DNA of 59,278 nucleotides from Bacteroidota bacterium (lineage in GTDB: Bacteria > Bacteroidota > Bacteroidia > Chitinophagales > Chitinophagaceae), in contig JAFAEW010000135.1 in the NCBI GenBank assembly GCA_023423835.1, positions 1 through 59,278 of the forward strand. Reading direction: 5' to 3'. A program made the position numbers and the translations under genes. Of the stretch, positions 24,884 to 32,348 are shown piece by piece; position 1 is the first letter of the stretch; each line of letters begins with the position of its first letter. The notes under the pieces were generated by a model, which made no database searches, was not told where the DNA came from, and was given only the letters and a program-made list of their open reading frames with translations.

Positions 24884-26137
24884 ATGCTCAAAAAAAGAAA
24901 CTTCTGGATAACGGCTTCACTCCTCAATCTGTGTATCACCGCTTTTCTCGGGTTTTGTTTACGATCTAAATTCCTGTTTCCTATTTCGTTTATCAATTAC
25001 CGCTACTTCATCAGTGCACATTCTCATTTTGCATTTGGAGGATGGGTAACGCTGGCATTAATGACATTGTTCGTTTATTATCTACTTCCTCCGCAGGCCG
25101 CTCAAAGGAAAATCTATCAGCACATTTTTTGGGGAATTGAGATTACTTCACTCGGCATGGCTGTAAGTTTTCCCTTCGGTGGCTACACGATGATTTCTTC
25201 CGCCTTTGCATCTTTCTTTATTTTATACACCTACGCCTTTGTGTTTGTTTACATTAAAGATCTCAGTAAGACCGGCATCAACCGTTCTGTAAAATACTTA
25301 AGCATTGCAGCGCTGGTTTGTCTGTTCATTTCCAGTGTGGGGCCATGGACATTGGCATATATTCTCTCAACAAATTCCGGAGATTCCAATTTGTACCGCG
25401 AAGCTGTCTATACCTATTTGCATTTTCAGTATAATGGATTTTTCACGCTTAGCATTTTTGCGGTCTTTTTTCACCGAATTATGAACCACCTCGATGAAGA
25501 AGGAAAAAGAGGGATTTATCAGTTTACAGTCCTTATGATCTGTACCATTTTACCCACGCTGTTTTTGTCCTTGCTTTGGTACCGCTCACTTTGGATAAAA
25601 TACCTTGCAATTTTCGGAAGCGTTTTGATTCTTCTCACCATGATCCGGTTTTTTCTTCTTAAGAAATTCCTTCATAAACGGTCGTATTTCAACCATCCTA
25701 TTGCAGGAGTCTTCTGGTTGTTTTCGATCTTAAGTTTCATGATAAAAATGCTGCTTCAAATGGGCATCGTTATTCCCGGACTTGGTGATCTTGTTTTTGG
25801 ATACCGCCCGATCATCATCGGTTTTCTTCATTTGATTTTTTTGGGATTCGCATCCTTTTTTATCCTCTCGGTTTATATCGAAAGCGATTTGTTTTCATTC
25901 AGGATCAGGCTCACTAAATTTTCGCTGGTTGCCTTCGCCTTTGGTGTGATACTGAACGAAACGATCTTACTCGTGCAGGGAATTGGATTGTTCATGGGTT
26001 ATAACCATCCTGCATATGCGTGGCTGCTATGGCTTGCAGCAATCATATTGTTTCTGAGTGCCGGTGCAATTGCGACAGCAAGAATCAGAAGCAAAAAACT
26101 GATCGATAATCTTGGAATAGAAAAAAGCGGTGTTTAA
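24884..26137 (+). CDS. Polytopic membrane protein, haem-copper oxidase subunit I-like
   Basis: A 417-residue protein with about 11-12 predicted membrane helices and several intramembrane His residues (YFISAHSHFAFGGW near residue 45; YLHFQYNGFF near 183; GFLHLIFLGFASFF near 315). The layout recalls the subunit I / NorB superfamily, but I cannot find a full set of ligands such as H-P-E-V-Y, so it may bind haem without being an oxidase. In Bacteroidota, genes of this type often follow nirK. It sits 95 bases after nirK and converges on the cytochrome c gene. A role in NO or nitrite-linked electron transfer is inferred only from this context. Confidence 0.6.
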   Translation: MLKKRNFWITASLLNLCITAFLGFCLRSKFLFPISFINYRYFISAHSHFAFGGWVTLALMTLFVYYLLPPQAAQRKIYQHIFWGIEITSLGMAVSFPFGGYTMISSAFASFFILYTYAFVFVYIKDLSKTGINRSVKYLSIAALVCLFISSVGPWTLAYILSTNSGDSNLYREAVYTYLHFQYNGFFTLSIFAVFFHRIMNHLDEEGKRGIYQFTVLMICTILPTLFLSLLWYRSLWIKYLAIFGSVLILLTMIRFFLLKKFLHKRSYFNHPIAGVFWLFSILSFMIKMLLQMGIVIPGLGDLVFGYRPIIIGFLHLIFLGFASFFILSVYIESDLFSFRIRLTKFSLVAFAFGVILNETILLVQGIGLFMGYNHPAYAWLLWLAAIILFLSAGAIATARIRSKKLIDNLGIEKSGV

Positions 26138-26140
26138 AAA

Positions 26141-26171
26141 AAAGATACCACAGCAACCGCTGTGATATCTT
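26141..26171 (-). terminator. Bidirectional-type hairpin terminator between the nirK run and cytochrome c
   Basis: GATACCACAGC (26144-26154) pairs with GCTGTGATATC (26159-26169), 10 of 11 pairs, with a four-base loop. On the minus strand it is followed by eight T residues, so it is a strong terminator for the cytochrome gene. On the plus strand the T tract is weak, so it is less efficient for the membrane protein gene. Confidence 0.8.
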
Positions 26172-26188
26172 CAATCGTATCTGTAAAG

Positions 26189-26683
26189 CTATTGTTTGCC
26201 GTCATTTTCCCGCATAAATTCCAATACGTCTCTCGCATCCTGTTCGGTCAAATTTTGATTGGGCATTTGAACAAGACAGACTTCAAGCATATTCTGTGCG
26301 GCAGTGTCTTTCTGCAACATTTCCTCGGTATTTGTAACAAAATTCATTATCCATTCGGGAGTTCTTCTATCTGTAACGCCTTTCCAGCCCGGACCTACAA
26401 GCCGTTCATCGGATAGTTTGTGGCAGGATGCGCATTTTACATCATAAACTGTCTTTCCCTGAGCAACCATCTTTTGATCAAGTGGATGCGTCAATTCAAC
26501 ATTTTGATGGGGGCCAAGACCTTTGGTTGCATCACCCTGGGAGGCGGCATCAGCAGGAGCTTCTGTGGCTGCATTTGAATTATCTGCATTGTTGTCTGCG
26601 TTTTCATTCGTACCAGATCCGCAGGCAACAGCAAAGTAAACAACTGAGAGAAGCGCGAAAAGGGATAATTTCTTTTTAAACAT
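26189..26683 (-). CDS. Mono-haem cytochrome c lipoprotein
   Basis: A 164-residue class I cytochrome c. The lipoprotein signal ends at Cys21 (SVVYFAVAC). A low-complexity Asn/Ala-rich linker follows to about residue 50. The haem site is CASCH (Cys84, Cys87, His88), with a distal Met likely in the LVQMPNQNLTEQDARD segment near residue 139. It is predicted to be a membrane-tethered periplasmic electron carrier. It is convergent with the haem-copper-like gene and lies in the same 3-kb block as nirK, so it may deliver electrons to nitrite reductase; this is inference. Its promoter (TATATTTG) is at 26738-26745. Confidence 0.93.
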   Translation of the reverse strand: MFKKKLSLFALLSVVYFAVACGSGTNENADNNADNSNAATEAPADAASQGDATKGLGPHQNVELTHPLDQKMVAQGKTVYDVKCASCHKLSDERLVGPGWKGVTDRRTPEWIMNFVTNTEEMLQKDTAAQNMLEVCLVQMPNQNLTEQDARDVLEFMRENDGKQ

Positions 26684-26737
26684 AATAAAAATTTAAATGG
26701 TCAATAAAGTTAACATTTCTATACAAAAAAACTATAC

Positions 26738-26767
26738 CAAATATACAAGATCATACAGACCCACAAG
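26738..26767 (-). promoter_or_regulatory. Promoter of the cytochrome c gene
   Basis: On the minus strand TATATTTG (26745-26738) is a perfect -7 box, preceded after 18 bases by CTTG (26767-26764) as a -33 element. The message would have a leader of about 50 bases. The rest of the 315-base gap from 26684 to 26998 holds only this promoter and the tRNA terminator; I see no other gene in it. Confidence 0.5.
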
Positions 26768-26962
26768 TAAACCCGCCAGAAATGCATCCTGCGTTTACGT
26801 TTGATCGTATTTTATTGCTCCGGAATCAGACTTTTCCCCCGGCACATTGTATAATCTGTCAACCGGCAAACCGGGAAAGGTTAACGATTTCAGGATCGTA
26901 TCCCGCTCAATTTTCCTGATGGGAAAGCAATAATATTTCAGTAAAAAAATGTGGTAATGAAA

Positions 26963-26992
26963 GAAAAAACCGCAACCTTTCGAAAGTTGCGG
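26963..26992 (-). terminator. Terminator downstream of tRNA-Leu
   Basis: On the minus strand CCGCAAC/GTTGCGG forms a seven-pair stem, extendable by A-T pairs, with a short loop, followed by six T residues. It begins a few bases after the tRNA 3' end. Confidence 0.8.
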
Positions 26993-26998
26993 CCTGTG

Positions 26999-27082
26999 TG
27001 CCCGGAACAGGAATCGAACCTGCACATCCTTGCGAATATCAGATTTTGAGTCTGACGCGTCTACCAATTCCGCCATCCGGGC
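26999..27082 (-). tRNA. tRNA-Leu (anticodon CAA)
   Basis: An 84-nt class II tRNA on the minus strand. Acceptor GCCCGGA (27082-27076) pairs with TCCGGGC (27006-27000). The D arm GCG/CGC has the loop GAATTGGTAGA. The anticodon arm TCAGA/TCTGA encloses CTCAAAA, reading CAA, which decodes UUG leucine codons. A long variable arm with ATTCGCAAGGAT and the T arm with TTCGAAT follow. CCA is not encoded: the discriminator A is followed by CAC. It is divergent from the dehydrogenase at 27218. Confidence 0.97.
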
Positions 27083-27095
27083 ATCAATTGGGCTG

Positions 27096-27127
27096 CAATA
27101 TTACTATGCGGAACGTTTTCCTCCAAA
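27096..27127 (-). promoter_or_regulatory. Promoter of tRNA-Leu (TTTG-N20-TAATATTG)
   Basis: On the minus strand TTTG (27127-27124), a 20-base spacer and TAATATTG (27103-27096) precede the tRNA 5' end by 13 bases. Boxes and spacing are identical to those before the tRNA-like RNA at 7051-7082. Confidence 0.6.
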
Positions 27128-27188
27128 TTTTCATTTCTCCTGTACTGCACATCTGAATCTTTGAAGTTTCCGACCATTATAGAAATGA

Positions 27189-27196
27189 TATATTTG
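27189..27196 (+). promoter_or_regulatory. -7 promoter box TATATTTG deciding the start at 27218
   Basis: TATATTTG is a perfect -7 box. A TTTC at 27167-27170 may be the -33 element. The predicted transcript begins near 27202, downstream of the alternative start codons at 27161 and 27185, leaving ATG 27218 as the first usable start with a leader of about 16 bases. Confidence 0.5.
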
Positions 27197-27217
27197 CCAA
27201 CCAAAAGATCTAAGGAT

Positions 27218-28417
27218 ATGACCATTGGCCTTATAAAAGAAGGTAAAATGCCTCCCGACACGAGGGTTGCCCTCGCGCCTTCACAATGCAGGTGGCTGCT
27301 GAGAAATGTTGAAGGCCTCAGCATTTACGTGCAGAAAAGCGAAACCCGTTGCTATAATAACCTGGAGTACGAGAGAGCCGGGGTTACGATGACCGATGAT
27401 TTATCAGCCTGCGATATTATACTGGGAATTAAGGAAGTTCCAATTAACATGCTGCTCGCCGACAAGACCTACTTATTTTTTTCCCACACAAAAAAAGCGC
27501 AGCCTTACAACCGGGAATTGATGAAGGCGATGGTGAAAAAAAATATTACGCTGATCGATTATGAATGCCTTGAGCATACCGATGGTCAGCGGGTCATCGG
27601 ATTCGGATTTTTTGCGGGTATTGTGGGAGCCCATAATGGGATGATGGCCTATGGCAGAAGAACCGGAGAATATACACTTGGTCGCGTATTTCATTCCAAA
27701 GATTACCGCGAGTTGATTCACACCTATTTTGGGCTGGAACTTCCAAATCTAAAAATCGCAGTTACAGGCGGCGGAAGGGTTTCGAAGGGAATTACGGAGG
27801 TAATGAATTTGATGGACATTCGCGAAGTGGAGCCGGAAGACTATTTGAACAAAAAGTTTCCCTATCCTGTGTATGTACATCTGAAAGGTTCAAATCTTTA
27901 TAGAAATAAAGCCACCGGAAAATATGAAAGAGACGAGTTTCATCAACATCCTGAGATGTATGAATGCCTGTTCAAACCCTACATCCGGGAAACGGATATT
28001 TTGATGAACGGAATTTATTGGGATCAAAACGTTCCACGTCTTTTTACGATGGAGGATATGAAGGCGCCTGATTTCAATATTCAAACCATCGCAGATATCA
28101 CCGATGATATGTATGGAAGTGTTCCCTGCAATCTCGGAGATTCCACCATCGATGATCCGGTTTACGGCGTGAATAAGAAAACCGGCCTCAGGACAGATCC
28201 TTATGTCAATGGCAGTGTAGATATAATGTCGGTCGGAAATCTTCCAAATGAACTGCCGCGTGATGCCAGCAGGTATTTCGGACAACAACTCATAAAACAT
28301 ATATTCACGGGTTTACTGGAAGGCAATAATGAAATGATCAGGCGTGCAACCATTTTGAATCAGGGAAGACTTACCAATCATTATGCTTATCTCGAAGAAT
28401 ATGCATACGGAAATTGA
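27218..28417 (+). CDS. Saccharopine dehydrogenase / alanine dehydrogenase-like oxidoreductase
   Basis: A 399-residue NAD-dependent oxidoreductase of the AlaDh/PNT superfamily, closest in look to LYS1-type (lysine-forming) saccharopine dehydrogenase-like proteins. The N-terminal domain starts MTIGLIKEGKMPPDTRVALAP, with the Lys and Arg of the substrate region, and includes FFSHTKKAQPYN. The Rossmann motif is KIAVTGGGRVSKG near residue 185. The C-terminal part has LGDSTIDDPVYGVN and SVGNLPNELPRDAS. I chose ATG 27218 over two upstream starts for conservation and because of the promoter at 27189. The exact substrate (lysine/saccharopine, alanine, or other) cannot be settled here. Confidence 0.82.
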   Translation: MTIGLIKEGKMPPDTRVALAPSQCRWLLRNVEGLSIYVQKSETRCYNNLEYERAGVTMTDDLSACDIILGIKEVPINMLLADKTYLFFSHTKKAQPYNRELMKAMVKKNITLIDYECLEHTDGQRVIGFGFFAGIVGAHNGMMAYGRRTGEYTLGRVFHSKDYRELIHTYFGLELPNLKIAVTGGGRVSKGITEVMNLMDIREVEPEDYLNKKFPYPVYVHLKGSNLYRNKATGKYERDEFHQHPEMYECLFKPYIRETDILMNGIYWDQNVPRLFTMEDMKAPDFNIQTIADITDDMYGSVPCNLGDSTIDDPVYGVNKKTGLRTDPYVNGSVDIMSVGNLPNELPRDASRYFGQQLIKHIFTGLLEGNNEMIRRATILNQGRLTNHYAYLEEYAYGN

Positions 28418-29146
28418 TTACAAATAAAGATAATAGTCCTTCAGAAGCGCGATGAACTCCGGCGAGTAAATAGCGTTGCTGTTTTTGATAGTTAATTCAG
28501 CGGTTTTCGCTGCGGTCTCCTTATTCTTTTGAAATAAAATCATTTTTCTAAATGGCGTATGGCCGGGAGTTTGTTTTACAGTAATCAATTCTTCAACAAA
28601 CCATCCCCGCTTCTCCATGAGTTTTTCGAAACGGATACTTCTGAAAGCCAATAATACAGCGGCTTTCCCGTTGACGGTCACATTTTGATCAATAGCCAAT
28701 GCCAATGCTTCCATACTCAGGGTTTCAACGTGCATAGCGCTGCTTCTACCCGCATCCGGACTCTTGAGATCATTTTCAAAGAAGGGCGGATTTGAAAGGA
28801 TGAAGTCGAATTGCCGTTCCGGACGGAAGGTATTGATGTCGCCCTCAACCAGTGTAATATTTTTTTGGAAATCCGAGCTGTTGAAATTTTTGTCCGCGTC
28901 CGAAGCAGCAGCCGTGTTCAATTCGATTGCAACGAGTTTCGCCTTCGGATTTTTTTGTGCAACCATCAGTGTCAGCAAACCGGTTCCCGTTCCGATGTCT
29001 AACACGGAAACAGGATGGTTACGATGTTCTCCCTGTATAACAGTTGCTATCCACGCGCCAAATAGACAGGCATCGGTGCAAACTTTAAGCGGACTGTTAG
29101 CTTGTTCTATCAAAAATCCTTTAAATCTGAACCAGGAGTTTGCCAT
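28418..29146 (-). CDS. trmN6: tRNA1(Val) (adenine(37)-N6)-methyltransferase TrmN6-like
   Basis: A 242-residue class I SAM methyltransferase. Start ATG 29146 (MANSWFRFKGFLIEQANSPL) is preferred to an upstream codon at 29188, since the family begins F-x-F-K-x-F and a TAATATTG promoter box lies between the two. The N-terminal TDACLFGAWIA segment is typical of TrmN6 (TDGVLLGAW in E. coli). The SAM site is VLDIGTGTGLLTLMVAQ and the catalytic motif for adenine N6 methylation is ILSNPPFFENDLKSPD. It modifies A37 of tRNA-Val. It converges directly on the dehydrogenase gene with no gap. Confidence 0.9.
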   Translation of the reverse strand: MANSWFRFKGFLIEQANSPLKVCTDACLFGAWIATVIQGEHRNHPVSVLDIGTGTGLLTLMVAQKNPKAKLVAIELNTAAASDADKNFNSSDFQKNITLVEGDINTFRPERQFDFILSNPPFFENDLKSPDAGRSSAMHVETLSMEALALAIDQNVTVNGKAAVLLAFRSIRFEKLMEKRGWFVEELITVKQTPGHTPFRKMILFQKNKETAAKTAELTIKNSNAIYSPEFIALLKDYYLYL

Positions 29147-29164
29147 TCCATTGCATTTGAGTTG

Positions 29165-29172
29165 CAATATTA
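29165..29172 (-). promoter_or_regulatory. -7-like box TAATATTG upstream of trmN6
   Basis: TAATATTG on the minus strand ends 18 bases before ATG 29146. It is the same variant box as at the two tRNA-type genes, though no TTTG stands 20 bases upstream. It supports the shorter trmN6 start. Confidence 0.3.
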
Positions 29173-29277
29173 AATGGTTCAAGACCAATCAGGAATTGTT
29201 TGCCGACAAACATTAATGCTTTATTATGATTATTTCTGGAGCCCTTTCTTAAATTTATCCTCTTATTGTCGTCAGAT

Positions 29278-29571
29278 ATGAAAAATACAAAGTTACCTTC
29301 TCTTCTATTTTGCATAGTTATGGATGTTGTCGGATATGCAACCTACACCGTTCCGTTTTTGGGTGAACTGGGCGATCTGCTATGGGCTCCCATATCTGCC
29401 CTGGTATTTTATTTCACTTTTGGCGGTTGGAAAGGAACATTTGGAGGCGTCTTTAATTTTGCGGAAGAATTGCTTCCGGGAACCGATTTTATCCCAAGTT
29501 TTACCATTATGTGGGTCGTACAGTATTTTACCCAAAAGCAGAAGACTTCACAGCCGCTGCCTGTTAGCTGA
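29278..29571 (+). CDS. Small two-helix membrane protein (97 aa)
   Basis: A 97-residue protein from ATG 29278 (MKNTKLPSLLFCIVMDVVGYA); an in-frame TTG four codons upstream is less likely. It has two hydrophobic segments, about residues 8-27 and 36-50, with a glycine-rich stretch (FGGWKGTFGGVFNFAEELLPGTDFIPS cut here into its parts: FGGWKGTFGG and FAEELLPGTDFIPS) and a last hydrophobic segment TIMWVVQYF. The pattern E-E-L-L-P-G-T-D-F-I-P resembles small conserved Bacteroidota membrane proteins of unknown role. It is 45 bases upstream of cysH on the same strand, but cysH has its own promoter box. Confidence 0.65.
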   Translation: MKNTKLPSLLFCIVMDVVGYATYTVPFLGELGDLLWAPISALVFYFTFGGWKGTFGGVFNFAEELLPGTDFIPSFTIMWVVQYFTQKQKTSQPLPVS

Positions 29572-29604
29572 CGAATATCATTTACCTGAATTGATAAAAC
29601 CGTA

Positions 29605-29612
29605 TACATTTG
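29605..29612 (+). promoter_or_regulatory. -7 promoter box TACATTTG of cysH
   Basis: TACATTTG matches TAnnTTTG exactly and ends four bases before ATG 29617. TTTA at 29581-29584 could be a -33 element at 20 bases. The message is predicted to be leaderless or nearly so. Confidence 0.45.
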
Positions 29613-29616
29613 CCCC

Positions 29617-30276
29617 ATGCAAATTGAAGAGATCCGGAAGTATATTTTTGCGTATAAGGAAAGGGGATTGAAGCTATTTACCACTTCTTCATTTCAATCA
29701 CATAGCGTGGTGCTGTTGCATCTGTTAAGCAGAATTGACAAAACCATTCCTGTTTATTTCATTCAAACCGGATATCATTTTCCTGAAACCCTTGAATACC
29801 GGGATCAGATTACCGCTTTGCTTGGATTGAATTTACATTCAGTCTCTTCCAGCACGGCAAAAATTAATCAGCGAGACAGCTCGGGCAAATTGCTTTTTGC
29901 TTCAGATCCTGATTATTGTTGTTACTTAAATAAAGTAGCTCCGCTTGAAACGGTTCTGGCGGAATATGATGTTTGGATTAACGGCGTGCGGGCCGATCAA
30001 AGTGCTGTGAGAAAGAATTTTGAGTTGGAGGAGAAAGCAAAATTCGGAACGATAAGATTTCATCCGATGCTCGATTGGTCGGGAAAAATGATCTACGCTT
30101 ATTTGAATGAATATAAAATTCCCCGACATCCGCTAGAGGCACAGGGATACTTCAGTATCGGATGCGAGCCCTGCACCCGCAAACCCGACCTGGAAACGGA
30201 TGAAAGAAACGGAAGGTGGTTTGGGTTGAAGAAAACAGAATGCGGACTTAACCTCGATCTGGTTGAGAAAAAATAG
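29617..30276 (+). CDS. cysH: Iron-sulfur phosphoadenylyl/adenylyl-sulfate reductase (CysH family)
   Basis: A 219-residue member of the PAPS/APS reductase family in assimilatory sulfate reduction, which makes sulfite with thioredoxin. Four cysteines of the 4Fe-4S site are present as CC (Cys101-Cys102) and C-x-x-C (Cys183, Cys186), pointing to the APS-type enzyme. The catalytic Cys209 sits in KKTECGLN near the C-terminus, as in the family. The PP-loop region (TTSSFQSHSVVLLHLL) is near residues 22-37 and YFIQTGYHFPETLEY follows. No ATP sulfurylase or sulfite reductase gene lies in the window. TAG stop. Confidence 0.92.
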   Translation: MQIEEIRKYIFAYKERGLKLFTTSSFQSHSVVLLHLLSRIDKTIPVYFIQTGYHFPETLEYRDQITALLGLNLHSVSSSTAKINQRDSSGKLLFASDPDYCCYLNKVAPLETVLAEYDVWINGVRADQSAVRKNFELEEKAKFGTIRFHPMLDWSGKMIYAYLNEYKIPRHPLEAQGYFSIGCEPCTRKPDLETDERNGRWFGLKKTECGLNLDLVEKK

Positions 30277-30280
30277 GACT

Positions 30281-31204
30281 ATGAGAATCTTAATAACAGG
30301 AGGAGCAGGATATATCGGAACGGAACTTGCGAACCGGTTGAGCAATTCAAGTGAGGTTGAGAAAATTTTGGTATATGATAATTTAAGCCGCGGCAACTTC
30401 AACTTTTTTACAGGCGAACAATACCAAAAGAATAAGATTGATTTCGTTCATGGAGAACTGCTTGATTCAAGGAAATTGAAAAAAGCACTGGATGGGATTG
30501 ATGCAGTCTATCATCTCGCAGCAAAGGTTACCACACCGTTTTCAAATTTAGACGGACATGTATATGAGCAGGTAAACCACTGGGGAACGAGTGAACTGGT
30601 TACGGTGTTGGAAACATCAAAGGTGACACAGCTTATTTTCCTAAGTTCCACTTCAGTTTATGGAAATACGAGAGAACCGGCAACGGAGGAAACTGCTGTT
30701 AATCCTGATAGCTTCTATTCCATTTCAAAATATCGCGCAGAAAAACATATAAGCAGGACCTTTGGTGCAATGAAAACCGCGATTATCCGGCTAGGAAATG
30801 TATATGGATACAGCCGTTCGATGCGCTTCGATGCTGCCATAAACCGCTTGATGTTTGATGCGCATTTCACCGGAAGAATAACGATCAACGGTTCGGGACA
30901 TCAACGCCGCTCATTTATTCATGTTCAAACTGCAGTAAATGCGTTGTCGGATTTACTTGGCCTCGATATTCCAAACGGGGTCTATAACTTAAGCAGCAAT
31001 GATAACAGCATTTTAGAGATCGCATCGGCATTAAGACAACTATATCCGGAACTCGAACTTTTTTTCATTAATCAACATTATCCCGTTCGCGATTCAATAG
31101 TAGAAAAAAATTCCAGGTTGCTGGATTATGTATCGATCGCGCCTCCTGACTTAATCAGTGAGTTGGAAGACTTCAGAAGGAAGTTTTCGTTTTCTTCGCG
31201 CTAG
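30281..31204 (+). CDS. NAD-dependent sugar epimerase (GalE/extended SDR family)
   Basis: A 307-residue extended SDR. ATG 30281 (MRILITGGAGYIGTELANRL) is chosen; a TTG 18 bases earlier overlaps the end of cysH and is not needed. The nucleotide motif GGAGYIG is at residues 7-13, the Ser site in FLSSTSVYGNT, and the catalytic Tyr-x-x-x-Lys is YSISK near residue 147, consistent with UDP-sugar epimerases. The HVQTAVNALSDLL segment is also typical. It starts 4 bases after the cysH stop, so they are probably cotranscribed. The sugar substrate is unknown. Confidence 0.87.
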   Translation: MRILITGGAGYIGTELANRLSNSSEVEKILVYDNLSRGNFNFFTGEQYQKNKIDFVHGELLDSRKLKKALDGIDAVYHLAAKVTTPFSNLDGHVYEQVNHWGTSELVTVLETSKVTQLIFLSSTSVYGNTREPATEETAVNPDSFYSISKYRAEKHISRTFGAMKTAIIRLGNVYGYSRSMRFDAAINRLMFDAHFTGRITINGSGHQRRSFIHVQTAVNALSDLLGLDIPNGVYNLSSNDNSILEIASALRQLYPELELFFINQHYPVRDSIVEKNSRLLDYVSIAPPDLISELEDFRRKFSFSSR

Positions 31205-31321
31205 TATCAAACCGTGAAACCTCCGATTTTCCTTAATTAGATCCTTCCTCCGCCTCTCTCCTCATCTGACCGATAGCTGTCATGGCATTGTTTTTTCAAT
31301 TGCTTCTACAATGGGACGGTC

Positions 31322-32275
31322 ATGAATTACATTGATCTTTTGTTGATAATTGTTATTTTGTTTTCCGTTTTAAGCGGCTTCAGGAACGGCTTTATCACTG
31401 GCAGCATTCATCTCATAAAATGGCTCGGCAGCCTTATTGCCACTTTTTTCCTTTATAAATACACAAACGCCTTTCTTTTAAAATTGTTTCCGGGTCTTGG
31501 TGTTTACAGCCTCCCCGCAGCATTTATCCTCACGCTGATTGTTACGGGTATTTTGTTGGGCCTAATATTCAATCCGCTTTACCGCAGTCTTGCACCCGTC
31601 AGAAGAACGGAAGCCGACCGGGCTTTGGGAACAATACCTGGCTTTGTAAACGGACTAGTCTCCGCACTGGTACTTTCAGCCTTATTATTATCGCTGCCGA
31701 TTTCGGATGCTATCACCAATGAAACGAGAGCCAGTAAAGTGGTCGATAAACTTTCGCCTGTAATTGAATCAATGGAAGATGCGTTAAGTCCGGTTTTCGA
31801 TGAGGCTGTAACCCAGGCATTAAATAAACTAACAGTTGAACCCGGTTCTGAGGAAACCGTAAAGCTGCGATTCACCGATCTCCATCCAATCGTGCGTCCT
31901 GACCTGGAGGAAAGAATGCTGGAGCTCGTGAATGCAGAGAGAATTAAGAATGGCTTGTCGCCGCTCGATCCCGATCCTGAACTCACCGAAGTAGCACGTA
32001 AACATTCGGAAGACATGCTTGCACGCGGCTATTTTTCGCATTATACACCGGAAGGGAAAACGCCGTTTGACCGGATGAAGGCCTCCCATGTAAGGTTTCG
32101 AACAGCGGGGGAAAATCTCGCGTTAGCGCCCACTTTGATAATTGCCCACAAAGGGCTGATGAATTCACCGGGCCACCGGGCAAATATTCTCAATGCAAAT
32201 TTCGGGAGATGCGGTATCGGAATTTTAGATGCCGGAATGCATGGATTAATGATTTCGCAGGAGTTCAGGAATTGA
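31322..32275 (+). CDS. CvpA-CAP fusion membrane protein
   Basis: A 317-residue protein of two parts. Residues 1-165 are a CvpA domain with four membrane helices (MNYIDLLLIIVILFSVLSGF, FRNGFITGSIHLIKWLGSL). Residues 185-317 are a CAP/SCP domain (Pfam CAP) with the conserved EERMLELVNAERIKNGLSPL helix, ARKHSEDMLARGYFSH, AGENLA and HRANILNANFGRCGIG segments. CvpA supports colicin V production and curli or envelope functions; CAP domains act extracellularly in many roles. The pairing puts a CAP domain on the periplasmic face of the inner membrane. Fusions of this sort occur in other bacteria, but the function is unknown. Confidence 0.88.
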   Translation: MNYIDLLLIIVILFSVLSGFRNGFITGSIHLIKWLGSLIATFFLYKYTNAFLLKLFPGLGVYSLPAAFILTLIVTGILLGLIFNPLYRSLAPVRRTEADRALGTIPGFVNGLVSALVLSALLLSLPISDAITNETRASKVVDKLSPVIESMEDALSPVFDEAVTQALNKLTVEPGSEETVKLRFTDLHPIVRPDLEERMLELVNAERIKNGLSPLDPDPELTEVARKHSEDMLARGYFSHYTPEGKTPFDRMKASHVRFRTAGENLALAPTLIIAHKGLMNSPGHRANILNANFGRCGIGILDAGMHGLMISQEFRN

Positions 32276-32348
32276 CTGAAACTGAAAAAATCCCTTATCA
32301 AACATCAGCTTTATTCGCAATCTCACCGAAAGGAAAGCATAAGAGGTT

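Noticed and set aside
26795..27076. Minus-strand frame starting MAELVDASDSKSD over tRNA-Leu.
   Set aside because: It is the well-known spurious translation of a class II tRNA gene.
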